Source: Asterochloris sp. CNOR1 (Eukaryota > Chlorophyta > Trebouxiophyceae > Trebouxiales > Trebouxiaceae). From it: DNA of 64,000 bases. Position numbers and translations under genes: made by a program. The notes under the pieces were generated by a model. That model saw nothing but the letters and a program-made list of their open reading frames with translations. It made no database searches and was not told where the DNA came from. This document shows positions 34,901 through 45,200 of the stretch, one piece after another. Each line of letters starts with the position of its first letter. Position 1 is the stretch's first letter. The stretch spans positions 186,001 to 250,000 of the forward strand of contig OZ017755.1 of assembly GCA_963969365.1 (NCBI GenBank). Reading direction: 5' to 3'.

Positions 34901-37608
34901 AGGCCTAGGTGGGAGCAACAAGTGCTGCAACAGCAGGCATTACTGAACTCACAGATATGTGTACTCCCAGCAAGGAGACATAGGTGCTTCATCCCAAAAG
35001 CTGGCTGGGATGCTCTCATCCTTGCGCACATAGCGATAGGCTGTTGTCACTCCATCCAGCGACAGGGAGTGCTCCCCACGGCCCTCCCCTGTGGGTGGCT
35101 CACTGGCGCACATTGCAGACTGCTCGCGCAGCCTCCTCAAGGCAGCAAGCACCTCTGGTGTGTAGCCTGCACAGCAGAAGGCTGTGCGAAGTAGGACACC
35201 TGGCGATGGGCAGGGCAGGTGCGTGGCACAGTCTTCCAGACGGGGCGACTCCGCAAGGGATGGGCCTGTGCATTGCACACAGGCCTGCAGCACACATGAG
35301 CTGGACCTGCCAGCTGGGAGAATGACCACCTGACCACTGAACAATGGGCAGCCTGGGGCAACAGCATCAATCCAACAAAGGGCAGTCCTGCATGGACGGA
35401 CCTGTGCACTGCACACAGGCCTGCAGCAGGCATGAGCGGGACCTGCCGGCCGGTAGCATGAGAAGGCAGGGACAGGGACTGCCTACAGGTCTGCTGCATG
35501 CAAGTGCAGGAGGCCCAGCCGGCCTGGAGGTGCGGCAGCCCTTGCCTGGCGCCGAGATGAGCCGCTTCCAGCACTGGTTTCCCTCCTTACAGAATCCACC
35601 ATCCTGGCAGCCACCTACAGCAGCGCAATCCACAGTCTGCAGCTCTGGAGACATAGCTGGCAGGGCGCAGGAGCCCCTGTGCTGCAAGCTGGTACTTTTG
35701 AAATGGGGCTGAAGCGAAGCATGCCAGCATTGCAAACAGAGGTGTCAAGATGACCCACATCCAAGCATCCGCCCTTGCCACGTCTTTGGGAGGACTGACC
35801 TGCCTCACTGACTTCTGAGGGCGGCCAATGAAAGAGCCCAGATGCACCTCTCAGAGGCGGTGAGGAACAGAGCAGAATGAGTCACCTGGGGCTCCTGCAT
35901 TTCTGCAGGCACAACACCTGCCGGCCCATGCACCTGAGACTGCAGGGTCTCCTCAGGCCCAGCCTGGGCTGCAGGCAGGCAGTTGGACAGCAACAAGCTG
36001 TCAGCTGTGGGGACGCTGCTGGCCACCTGCTGCAGCAGGGGCAGCTCAGTTTGCAGCATGGCTTGGCAGCAGGGCCTGTGCTAATGTTGACCCAGGTTGT
36101 TGTGCCGGCTTTGCCTGCAGCAAAGCATACGGCTCAGGAGGTGAGTCTCAGCTCACAAATGGTTGGTGGTATCATGCCGTCTCACACGGGCAACATTGTG
36201 TGCCTGCAACACGCAACAAGCTGGTGCTTGTCATTAAGTCGGTGCTTGCGGCTGGTGATGTTGCTTGCATCAGCAGGTCCTCAGTTGACAGGTGCTTGCA
36301 GCACGGCACTGCTTAGGACTTCAGCTGGCATGTCCAGAGTCAGCTAGCACAGCAGGCGGCGCGCGCTTTGTCTCAAGCAGGAGCAGCCTCAGTCCTTTCG
36401 TTCCAGATGCGGCTGACCAACACGCTGAGTCAAAGCTTCAGGCACAGATGTAGGCTGGTAGCATGCCATGGCAGCCGGGCAGGATGTGGCTGCTTCACCT
36501 GCTCAGCAGCCTTGTCGTCAGGTGCAGGCTCATCAATGTGCAGGTGCTGCCTCTCCTCAGGCCTTGTTTGCGCTGCAGGCTGCTGGTCCGACGGCAGTGC
36601 GTCGTCAGCTTTGAGGTCATCGCCGGCTTCTGAAACCTCATCGTCCAGAGTGATGGGGAAGCTGACAAGCTCCTGCAGCAGGGGCACAACCTACTTGAAA
36701 AGTGCTGCTAGGCCGTACAGGGAGCATCATAGCCTGAGGCAGCCCCTGCCAATGCTGTGCAGCATCAGCGCCAAGACTGTGGAAGGGGGGGTGCTTCCCT
36801 TGACCTGTATGTATGTAGCCTGTGTGTGCAAGCCCCGATCAAGGCGCGGCTTGGGCACCAGGCAATAGCTCTGCTGGGCTGACTCCTACTGAACACTTGG
36901 GTGCTGGAGGTAGGGCACTAAGCAGAGCTGGAGGCAAGTTAGCAGCATGGCAAGTGCATCTGTATGCTGCCAGATGGCACTGTGCAATGTCCAGAGGATG
37001 GCTCCAAGACAGGTCCAGCAGGCTCTTGGCTGGACTGGCCCAGCACAGCAGGCAGGCAGCCGCGCTAGGTGGAAGGACTTTGACCACCAGGCTGGCAGTG
37101 CAGGTGCAGGGCAAGCAGCATGGTGCAAGGCTGGCACTCTGGCTTCTGCCCTGAGCACGAGCGGGGCCTGGGGGAGTGTGGGCCACAGACCTGTGCTGCC
37201 GCTCCGTGTGCCGCACGACCCACCTCCTCACAATCAGATTGACACAGCAAGTCCTGGGCTGGCAGTCGGACAGGCAGCGCACCATCCTGCTGTCGCTGGT
37301 AGGGGGGGTTTCCATGGCCCTGCAGCACACGTCAGACCGCCCTTGAACATGCCGTGAGATGACTGTTTTGCAGGAACTTGCTCTGTGACCAGGGACTTGA
37401 ACAGCATGAAAACTGCAATGTAGACTGCACCTGTTCCCGCAAACACCTGACTGCTTTGGCATGACCCAAGGCCTGCCTACGTGAGCGCAGATTTGTCCAC
37501 CGTCTCAGCTGGAGTTGCCTGGCTGAGCTGTGAGCATGCTTGGCTGAATTTTCGCTGGAGGTGGTGGCAGCTTGGTGCACTGAGTGCCGAAAAGCTGGAG
37601 GTACTCAT
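31949..37608 (-). pseudogene. Kinase-like protein, copy B (pseudokinase, decayed)
   Basis: Reads leftwards. Matching exons include AVYIAVFMLFKSLVTEQV (37420), LVSFPITLDDEVSEAGDDLK (36650), CAGYTPEVLAALRRLREQ (35150), PPSVYPLELTVLS (34220), AVQTLVGEAPFPG (33620), ALHDVHSLGYSSLDPDASNV (33120), LTGSLPWAVTANYDLW (32620) and DLLRQLLYLDPLQRPCAAQ (31990), ending HAWFHQT and a stop at 31949-31951. The C-terminal kinase helix is intact here, unlike in copy A. The catalytic loop is again abnormal (SSLDPDASNV instead of HRDLKPxN). After VYPLELTVLSQRE the frame meets a stop near 34160 where copy A stays open, and the following bases differ in length. A duplicate under weak constraint, or a pseudogene, is the simplest reading. 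Start at 37608 (MSTSSFSALSAP) is by analogy with copy A. Confidence 0.55.
34430..34640 (-). repeat. Gctgcagca-rich tandem repeats in copy B
   Basis: Counterpart of the array at 28750-28985 in the inverted arm. It contains ttgttgcagcaacaa-like and gctctgctgcag units in tandem (near 34470-34560). Confidence 0.65.
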
Positions 37609-37799
37609 CGATGGGCTTTCGAGAGCTGCTCAGAAGTTTTTTACAAACTCGTGAGAGGTAACATAAGTACATGCATTCCGCTTGCCAGGCGCAGCACGAT
37701 GACCCTCGTTGGTTGTTGTGGAACGCTTGGCTGGGCCAGCTTTGTTGGAATGCCTAAGAGACAGGCGAGCAGAAGGATAAGCCATAGTCGATCCCTCAA
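37609..37799. promoter_or_regulatory. Divergent promoter, kinase-like copy B / HAD hydrolase
   Basis: About 190 bases lie between the two divergent start codons. No specific element is recognised. Confidence 0.3.
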
Positions 37800-40700
37800 A
37801 TGCGGTCCTCAGCAATTGTTCTCAGCTCTTCAGTTAACAGGCAACCAGACAGATCACACAGAACAAGACCCTTTGTCAGGAGAACTGTGTGCAGCATAGC
37901 GAGGCCAGCTGCAATCCTGTGTGATGTGAGTCAATTGATTCAGAATATTCTGACGAGCACTGTCTTTCCATCTGTCAAGTGCTTGGTGCATGCCTGCAGG
38001 TGAATGGCACCCTGTTCAGCCTGGATCCCATCAGCCAGCGCATGCAGGCTGCAGGCCTGCAGCAGCCAGGGGACCTGCAGGTGATTGCCTTGTGCAAGTT
38101 GCTGTGAACAGGGGCCAAAGTGCACCTGCTCGTTTCCCAGGCCAGACTGCCATGTTCCCAGAAAGCTGCCCCTGTGCACCTATGCTACCCACCTGCCATG
38201 CTGCTCTCATCTGTTCAGGTGCTGCTCAATGTGCTTCGTCCCCAGCGAGCTGCTGCATTGAACTCCATGCTGCACTGCCTGCTGTGCAGCTCTGGTTTGC
38301 TCATGTGCGGTTTGATCTTCATTGCCCCCAGAAAGCTGCCACTTTTGATTCAACGCTGCCTGGCTGCCGTGCAGCTCTGCTCTGCTCATGTGCTGCTTGA
38401 TGTGTACCGTCCCCAGCAAGCTGCTGCGTTGCACTCCATTTTGCCTGGCTGCTATGCAGCTCTGGTTTGCCCAGGGAATGTGCCTCGTCCACAGGAACGC
38501 GTCGCTTTGGACTCAGTGCTGCCTGACTGCCGTGCAGCTCTGGTTCGCTCAGGTGTTGCGGGATGGCATCTCTAGCAATGCTGGCAAGTTTGCGTCCTTC
38601 AGAGAGATAGGGTGAGCCCCTCCACGCGTGCAGCAGCATGAGCCCGGCAGCTTGTTCTGGCTGGTGCTTGATGCAGCTTGGTGGGTCACCTGCAGCAGTC
38701 CTGTGCTGCTCCTTGCTCTGCAGCGTGGCAGGTCAGCTGTGGCACCACTGCCACAGCAACGGCCCCTGTCCTGGCCCCTGCTCTGCACTGTGGCAGGGTG
38801 CTCCAGGCAGTCTGTGTGCAGCCCGAAGCTCTGCAGCCTGGCAAATTGCTTTTGGCACTGCATGCGCTGCCCCTTGCTTTGCGGCGTGGCAGGCCACTTT
38901 GGCAGCCCCTGTGCTGCCACCTCCTTTGCAGCCTGGCAAGCACTTGAGTGTGAGCAAGCAAGCCTACACTACAGCTCAAGAGATATCCCCTGTGCACCGT
39001 ACAGCAGCACTGCCACCCTGTACAGGAGCTGGCACCCGCAGCGCATTCTGTAGCAGCCTCCAAGCATGGCCACCAGCTGCAGTGCAGGAGCTACCACCTG
39101 CAGCACATGCTGCAGCAGCGAGGCCTGGAGGCTGGGCTCCAGCAGGTGGAGCAGATTCTGGGCGGCTTTGACGAGGCAGTGGCCCACGACGATGTTGGGC
39201 CAGCCCTGAAACAGATCTGGGCGGCTGGCATCAAGGTCGGGGGCTGGGCTCAGCAATTTGCAGGCAGCTGCAGCACTGCTTTGCACAGGGAGCTGCAGGA
39301 TTGCTTGCACAGGGACCTGCAGGATCGCTTTGCACAGGGAGCTGTAGGATTGCGTTGCACATGCCACTGCAACAAGGCTGTCTAGTTGAGTTGGCAACCT
39401 GAGCATCAATGTACTGCTCCTGATGTCCAAGGTAAAGCTGGCCCACAGATGGTCATGCTGTGCTGGATTGTGCCCTGAAGCTGATCCAGGCAGCGGGGAA
39501 CCACCTGAGGGCTGTGCCTGAAAGTTTGCAGGATGCTGCAAATGCTGCTCTGCACAAGAAACAGCAGAGAGGGTGGCCAGATGAGGCGGCAGTCTCACCA
39601 TCGATGCGCTGCTCACGGTGCTGCAACGAAGCTCAGCTTCTCCTGAGAGAAGGGCATCACTGCTCTGCCGGCCTGCGCTCCCAATCTTGACTACCTTCAA
39701 TCTGCCTTAAGTCATTGCTTGTCTGAAGTCATTGCCTGGCCTCTTGTCCGACCAGGACACCACCTAGGGCTCAGCCAGCGGGCGCTCCTGCTGACCAACA
39801 TGCTGCGCAGAAGTGCACCACTACACTGCTGAGTTGGCTGCTGCAGTACTCATGCCTGCTTCAGCTCACAGGGCGCATGTGCACACACACACTGCTATTT
39901 CGGAATTCTCAATGTCTACTTGCCTCATTATGTCTGGAGTCGTTGCCTGGCCGCTTGTCCAACTGGGTAGGTACAGAGGCTCAGCCAGCGTGCACTACTG
40001 CTGACCAGCCTGCTGCAGACCAGCTTGCACCACATAAATGCTGAGTTAGCTGTTGCAGGACTCATGCCTGCTTCAGCTCATCAGGCCCTTGCGCTCACAC
40101 GTTTTGCTGGTCTGGAGACTTGCAGCCTCAACTTGCCTCATCACTGCACAGCTGAGCTGCCTGCAGCATCATGCCTGCCTCGGCAGTTGGGCCAGCCTGC
40201 ACACCTCACACTTTGCTGTCTGCGCCCAGCCACTCAATGCTGGTGCCTGCAGGTGGCAACCATGACAAATGGCTCTGTTGCCATCACAGAGGGCCTGCTG
40301 CAGCGCAGTGGGCTGGGCGAGCACGTCTGCTTGAAGCTGGACGTGGCAGGGCCCCAGAAATGGAAGCCTGCAAAAGAGGCTTATCACTATGCAGTGGAGA
40401 GCCTGCAGCTGCAAGGCACCCCTGAGCAGGCAGGTGCCTTCCCTGATGGAGTGTATTTGCATGCTGCTGGTGCCCTGCCAGGGGCAGCCATCTCTTGCAC
40501 CCTGCCGGCATATGCACTTTCCTTGTCGGCAGGCAGCAGGCGGTCAGAGTGCAAGGCTTGGGCCTCAGAGGTGGAAGCCTGCAAAGCCCCACCTCATAGA
40601 TCTGCTGCACCCCTTGCCGGCAAGCTGGCCTGGCAGATCAGCAGTCACTGCAATTGTACTTATGGCTTCATACGGTTGCCACACTGTCTAGAGGGAGCAG

Positions 40701-41732
40701 GTCTGTGCCTCATGGCCCCGCTCTTACACCGCTTCATGCCCACAGCCTAACTCCTTGAGCTGCTGCATATGTGTTTACATTTGGAATTGACAGACCATGC
40801 TGTCTGCACCCCTGCACAGCACACATCCACCGGGGTGCAGTTCAGGGAGTAGTGACCGAGCCTCAAGTTTGCAGAAGTGTTCGGTGCAGAAGCGTGGTGG
40901 CCGACAGGGCAGCCCTGCAGTCACATGCTGACCAGGATGACACGCCTTTGCTGTGCAGATCCTGGGAGGCACCAGGGCTTCATATTACACACAGCTGCAG
41001 GCTTACTGTGCTCTTGGGGAACTCAGATTGTACAGAAGACCTGCCAAGGACATGGTTGCAGGTGCATGCTCCTCACAGAGGAACCATGCAGGGTGCTGCC
41101 TTCCAAAGGAATGAAGTTCATGCCTGCGCACCCTGCTGCTCCCAGGGCAGGGCTGGGGACTGCTGGGCGCCAGTGGCTGACACCAATGCCGACAGCATCT
41201 TGCAGCAACCCACTGACCTGAGGCTGTGCCCTGCGGCAGGTCATGCTGGTGGCCATTCACCCCTGGGACTGCCAGGTGAGCTGGTGGGGGTGCTCTGCTG
41301 GCAGCCTGCTCAACACTGTCACATATGCTGGGCCTCTGGCAATGCAATTCAGCTGGCCAGCACACAGTGCCATGTGACGTGACAAATCCTTATTGGGATA
41401 CATGGTATGCAGAGAAGGTAGCTCTATGCAAAAGGCGTCAGCATGCATCATTGTGGCAACTGCACATTCAGCAGACACTGCAAACCATCAGAGAGGAGGT
41501 GTGCAGTGGTATGGGTTTTCCTCGGCATGCAGTGGCACCTCATGCAAGTTGTGTCAACCTCTCAGCCAGTGGGCTCGTACACATGCATTCACTGCAGGGT
41601 GCCAAGGCGGCAGGCCTCAGTGCAGCCTACATCAACAGGGATGGGCGGCCCTACCCAGGCTTCTACCTGCAGCCAGACCTGGAGGCTTCCTCCATGACGG
41701 ACCTTGCCCGGCAGCTGGACACATCTGCTTGA
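37800..41732 (+). CDS. Haloacid-dehalogenase-like hydrolase, organelle-targeted
   Basis: Seven exons join in phase to a 258-residue protein: 37800-37925, 38000-38080, 38538-38611, 39088-39235, 40253-40429, 41240-41275, 41598-41732. The first 34 residues (Ser/Arg-rich, no acidic residue except one Asp) look like a plastid or mitochondrial transit peptide. HAD motif I is ILCDVNGTLFSL; the nucleophile Asp is the last codon of exon 1. A cap follows (QLWFAQVLRDGIS, FREIGSYHLQHMLQQRGL). Motif II is VATMTNGSVAITEGLL, motif III WKPAKEAY, and motif IV VMLVAIHPWDCQGAKAAGL. The HPWDxxGA form is typical of type II haloacid dehalogenases (family HAD-SF-IA). Many plastid members have unknown substrates, so dehalogenation is not assured. 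Exon 6 has only 36 bases. The intron after exon 5 begins gcaggt and ends ggcag, the second GC-AG intron. Introns 2, 3 and 4 are dominated by tandem duplications, several of exon edges. Confidence 0.9.
38119..38562 (+). repeat. Exon echo array filling HAD intron 2
   Basis: At least five, probably six, tandem units of 76-86 bases. Each carries a version of gtgcagctctggttcgctcagg, the acceptor and first bases of exon 3, at about 38119, 38195, 38281, 38366, 38451 and 38529. Only the last is in frame and continues into the exon. The array makes up nearly the entire intron. Confidence 0.92.
38705..38945 (+). repeat. Tandem repeat in HAD intron 3
   Basis: Five units of 47-66 bases share ctctgcagcgtggcagg or close variants, at about 38717, 38783, 38830, 38877 and 38924. 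Confidence 0.75.
39440..39500 (+). repeat. Exon echo: decayed copy of HAD exon 4 end
   Basis: The run ccctgaagctgatccaggcagcgggg copies the exon 4 end at 39213 (ccctgaaacagatctgggcg...), about 260 bases downstream in the intron. Confidence 0.65.
39725..40245 (+). repeat. Tandem duplication of about 230 bases in HAD intron 4
   Basis: Two units (near 39725-39945 and 39946-40170) share gtc-ttgcctggcc-cttgtcc, ggctcagccagcg, gctgctgcagtactcatgcc-like and gcctgcttcagctca blocks in the same order. A shorter third remnant follows near 40135-40190. The array ends just before the exon 5 acceptor. Confidence 0.8.
40556..40607 (+). repeat. Exon echo: decayed copy of part of HAD exon 5
   Basis: tggaagcctgcaaa with flanking sequence repeats the exon 5 run at 40360 (ccccagaaatggaagcctgc), about 205 bases downstream inside the GC-AG intron. 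Confidence 0.7.
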
Positions 41733-41756
41733 GCAGCTGACCTGCTGTATTTTCAA

Positions 41757-41981
41757 GTGCCCAGCATGTCAGCTTCTGCTGCTTGCTGGCTCCTGCTGCT
41801 TGCTGTAACAAGCCCTTCCTGGAATGTTACAAGCTGCACCATCGGCTGCAAGGAGCGTACACGACTTCAAGCCGCCCGCCTTTTGGGGCAACGGAGATAT
41901 GTGCAAGCACAGGTGGACAACCTTGAAAAGCACCTGCTGAGTAGCAGTATCTCAAGGCAAGACATTGCGAGGCGTCTATGA
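41757..41981 (+). CDS. Small open frame after the HAD gene, doubtful
   Basis: A 74-residue frame with a hydrophobic start (SAACWLLLLAVTSPSW) and a charged second half (RRYVQAQVDNLEKHLLSSS). It could be a small secreted protein or chance in the 3' region of the HAD gene. I recognise no family. A TGTAA at 41804-41808 inside it may be the polyadenylation signal of the HAD gene, which would argue against coding. Confidence 0.2.
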   Translation: MPSMSASAACWLLLLAVTSPSWNVTSCTIGCKERTRLQAARLLGQRRYVQAQVDNLEKHLLSSSISRQDIARRL

Positions 41982-42273
41982 GGGGTAAACAGCACTTCGG
42001 CGGTGCATGGTGAAATAGCACTTGACAGCAACTCTGATGTGTCCAGTCCATGCCAATGGCCATGGCTGTTTCCTGGTCTCTGCCATCTGGTCAAGTTATC
42101 CCTGAGTCCTGGCAGGCAGCTGAGCATATCTCCTGCAGCCATCGTGCAAGTCACCCATTGCCCTCTCGTATTCATGATTCACACCCAGCTTCAACTACAC
42201 CCATCAGACTCACATGGGTTACAAGAACTTGCAATGGAAGCAAAGGCCACTTCAGGAGGCAAATGGAGATGGC

Positions 42274-45200
42274 TCATTCTGCAGTGGCTTCAGGTGCTGC
42301 AGCTTCAGGCGCAGCTCCCTCCTCTGCAGCAGGCGCTGCCTCCGCTGCGGCTGCAGCCTGTGCCTCTGCAGCTGCACGAGCAGCGGCGGCTGCTGCCGCC
42401 GCTGACTCCTCCGCTGAGACAGCTGCATTAGCCTTCTGCAATGCCTCTGCAGCGATGCTGGCACTGCGTGCCTGCACGACAGGAACCGCTCCGTCGTTGG
42501 CTCAGCATCCCCCACTGGTTCTACAGCTGCAAAGAGAATCAAGCAAGCCCTGACATTGCTCCGCAGCTAGTGGGGAGCAGTGCAAGCAGCCACTGATGCT
42601 CACCCAGCTGATTGGCTTCAGTTAGGGCAGCTGCCACCCTACATGGGTCAGCAACACCCAAGCCGACAGCCAGACCCACAACAGCCAGCACAAGTGCAGC
42701 ATCTTCACCAGGGCTTTGGCAGAGGATTTCTCCAGCAGCGCAAGCAGGGCAGCACCCTTTCCACTTGATGCACAGCCTGTGCAGCGCAGCAGGAGACCTA
42801 CCTGAGCCAGCAGTGCATGCAGCAGCCTGAGCCAAGCCGAGTCCGAAACGTCAAACTATCAGGCCCAGGCCACCCTGCTTGTTAGCTAGCAGCAGGTGCA
42901 GCAGCAACCCCAGGCCTGGCTGCAGAGCACTACTCTGAAGCAGCACGTGCAGCACAGCTCTGTTTGTACCTGAGCTGACAGTAGGTGCAGCAGCACTGCC
43001 TGTGGCCCGTGGCAGGGCACCTTTTCAGAAGCGCAACTGGGACAACCCTGTTCTGTACCTGAGCCAGCAGCAGGTGCAGAAGCACGCCCACGCCTGTGGC
43101 AGGGCACTCCTCCAGCAGCTGCGCCCGAGTGACCAGCTTGAGGCAGCCCCGCACGCTCTGCCACACTGCAGCATCCCGCGGTGTACCAGCTGCATCCCAG
43201 GCGGCCAGCTCCTGAAAGAAGGCTGGGCTGGCCTGCTGCCTGCAGCCAAGCAGATGAGCAGGGTCCAGCCCCCGCAGGGGGTTGTGAATGTGCTGGCTGC
43301 ATGCAGAGCAGCTGGCCTGGCCTGCTGCCTGCAGACAGAGACACGCTTTGCAAGCAGAGTGCCTGGGGGTCGTGAAGGTGCTGGTGCCCACCAGGCTGCA
43401 AGCTTTTGACAGAAGGCTGGGCTGGCCTGCTGCCTGTAGGCAAAGAAAGTCGTCTTTTGCTGAGTGCTTGGGGACCGGTAGAGGTTAGGCAACAAGCTGC
43501 AGTCCCTCATAGCTCGGCGCCCAGGTGATCAGCTGACTGGCCTGCGCCCTGGGCCGGCATCACCTGCCAAGCAGCTCACAGGATCTGCAACAGCAAGCAG
43601 ACACCTGCAGCAGCTGGTTAGATACCCACCTGATGTACACCCAGATGATCACCGCGTTGGCCTGCCTGCCCAGGGCCTGCATCAGCTACCTAGCATCGCA
43701 TGGCGTCTGCAATAGCGAGCAGCCGCCAGCAGCAGGTGATCAATGACTCACCTGATCTGCACCCAGGTGGCCAGCTCGCTGGCCTGCCTCCCCAGAGCCA
43801 GCAGGACTGCCCGCAGCATCAGCTGCGTCCCCACTGGAGGCACTGCCAGCGAGCGCAGCTGTGCCACAGCCCCATCAGCTGCAGCGCTGACTGCGTTGGT
43901 GACTGCGGCCAGCTTGGCAGCCGCACGCTCCATGGCAGCCTGCAGGGAACAGAAAAGATGAGATTGGGGTGGTGGTTTCTGCAGTGATTGTCTGGCTCTG
44001 AAGGCGCAGGTGACTGCCTGCTGGTGGTGACTGCAGCCAGCCTGACAGCCTGTCTACCAGCAGCTTACCGGGAGGAAGGACCTTGGAAAGAAAGGGCATG
44101 GCCGGTAGGCAGCCTGCACAGGCCTGCTCACAGTTTGCAGCGGCACAGCCGCCGATCACACACATGCAAATCTGTCCAGCGGTGTAGCCGTTCCTCACAG
44201 AAACATGTGCACCTCTGGAGCTGTGCCGCCTCAGCCACCTTGTCCCCTGGCCCAGAAGCAGCAGCCTGCGGCTTGCAGATTGCAAGGTTCGCCGAGGTGA
44301 AGTGCGCTGCGCAGCCGCTCGGGTGCTTGCTTCTAAATTGGCACATTGTTTGACCATACTTGAAACATCTCTCAAGCCCTGCTTTACCTGAACAGCCTTG
44401 GCCACTTCGTCTCTTGGCATATGAGTCCGGGACTTGCAGTGAATGAGGAGCCACGAGAGGAGTACCCGCTGCACAGCTCCCAGACTGCCGCCTCCAGCCC
44501 ATCAGTCCCATGGTGTCCTGTCTGACCATCACAACACACACAGCACCCACCTGGGCAGCCTGCGCAGCCCTGGCCACCTCGTCCCCTGGCCCAGCAGCAC
44601 CAGCGCCCTCCGCCGGGGCCCCCTCTGCCGCCTGCGCTGCTGGCGCTGCAGGCGCGGCCATGCCACCCTCTGCAGCCAAGAAGTGAAGCTGCATCAACGG
44701 GATAGCAGCAGTGGTGCTCTGAGATCTGATGGCGAGCACTGCAGCGCAGGCTCGCCACCCTCAGCATTCAACAGGATGGCGGCGCGAGGTACAGCCTGGA
44801 GTAGGACAATATGCGCTGGCAACATGTTCAGCTCACATGATGTACCAGCCCACTGGCTGCCTGCTGTGTGCCTTGCAGATCTGAGTGCAGCTGCAAGGCT
44901 GCCTGAGGTACTTATCAGCAGACTGCGTAATGTCAGAGGCAAGCTCAGCACGACGGCCTCAGACGTAGCAGAGCAACCCTGATGCATGAGCCTGTGAGAT
45001 CACGTAACTCATGCATCAGGCTTCAGCACACCTGTAGCGCCCCCCTCTGTGCCCTCTGCAGGCGGCGCTTCTGCTCCTGCAGCGGGCACAGGGGCCAGCT
45101 GCGCCTCCAGAGCCTGCAGGGCTGCCAGCCCCTTGCCCTCAGCCACCGCCTGCGCATGCTTGGCGGAGGCAGTGGCCAGGGCTGTGCTCAGGCAGGCGCC

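Larger units (their letters stand above)
31940..37620 (-). repeat. Right arm of the inverted duplication
   Basis: Inverted counterpart of 26490-31400. It is longer by several hundred bases, mostly through intron growth. The arm ends near 37600, close to the copy B start, where the match aagccca-gatgag to copy A is still visible. Confidence 0.9.

Noticed and set aside
38119-38562. CRISPR-like array
   Set aside because: Units are degenerate, spacers are not unique, and each unit contains a splice acceptor and exon start. The setting is a eukaryotic intron.
42290-42420. GCC/GCA microsatellite
   Set aside because: The triplet-rich run is the Ala/Glu-rich C-terminal coding exon of the RSP2-like gene with mixed synonymous codons, not a simple repeat.
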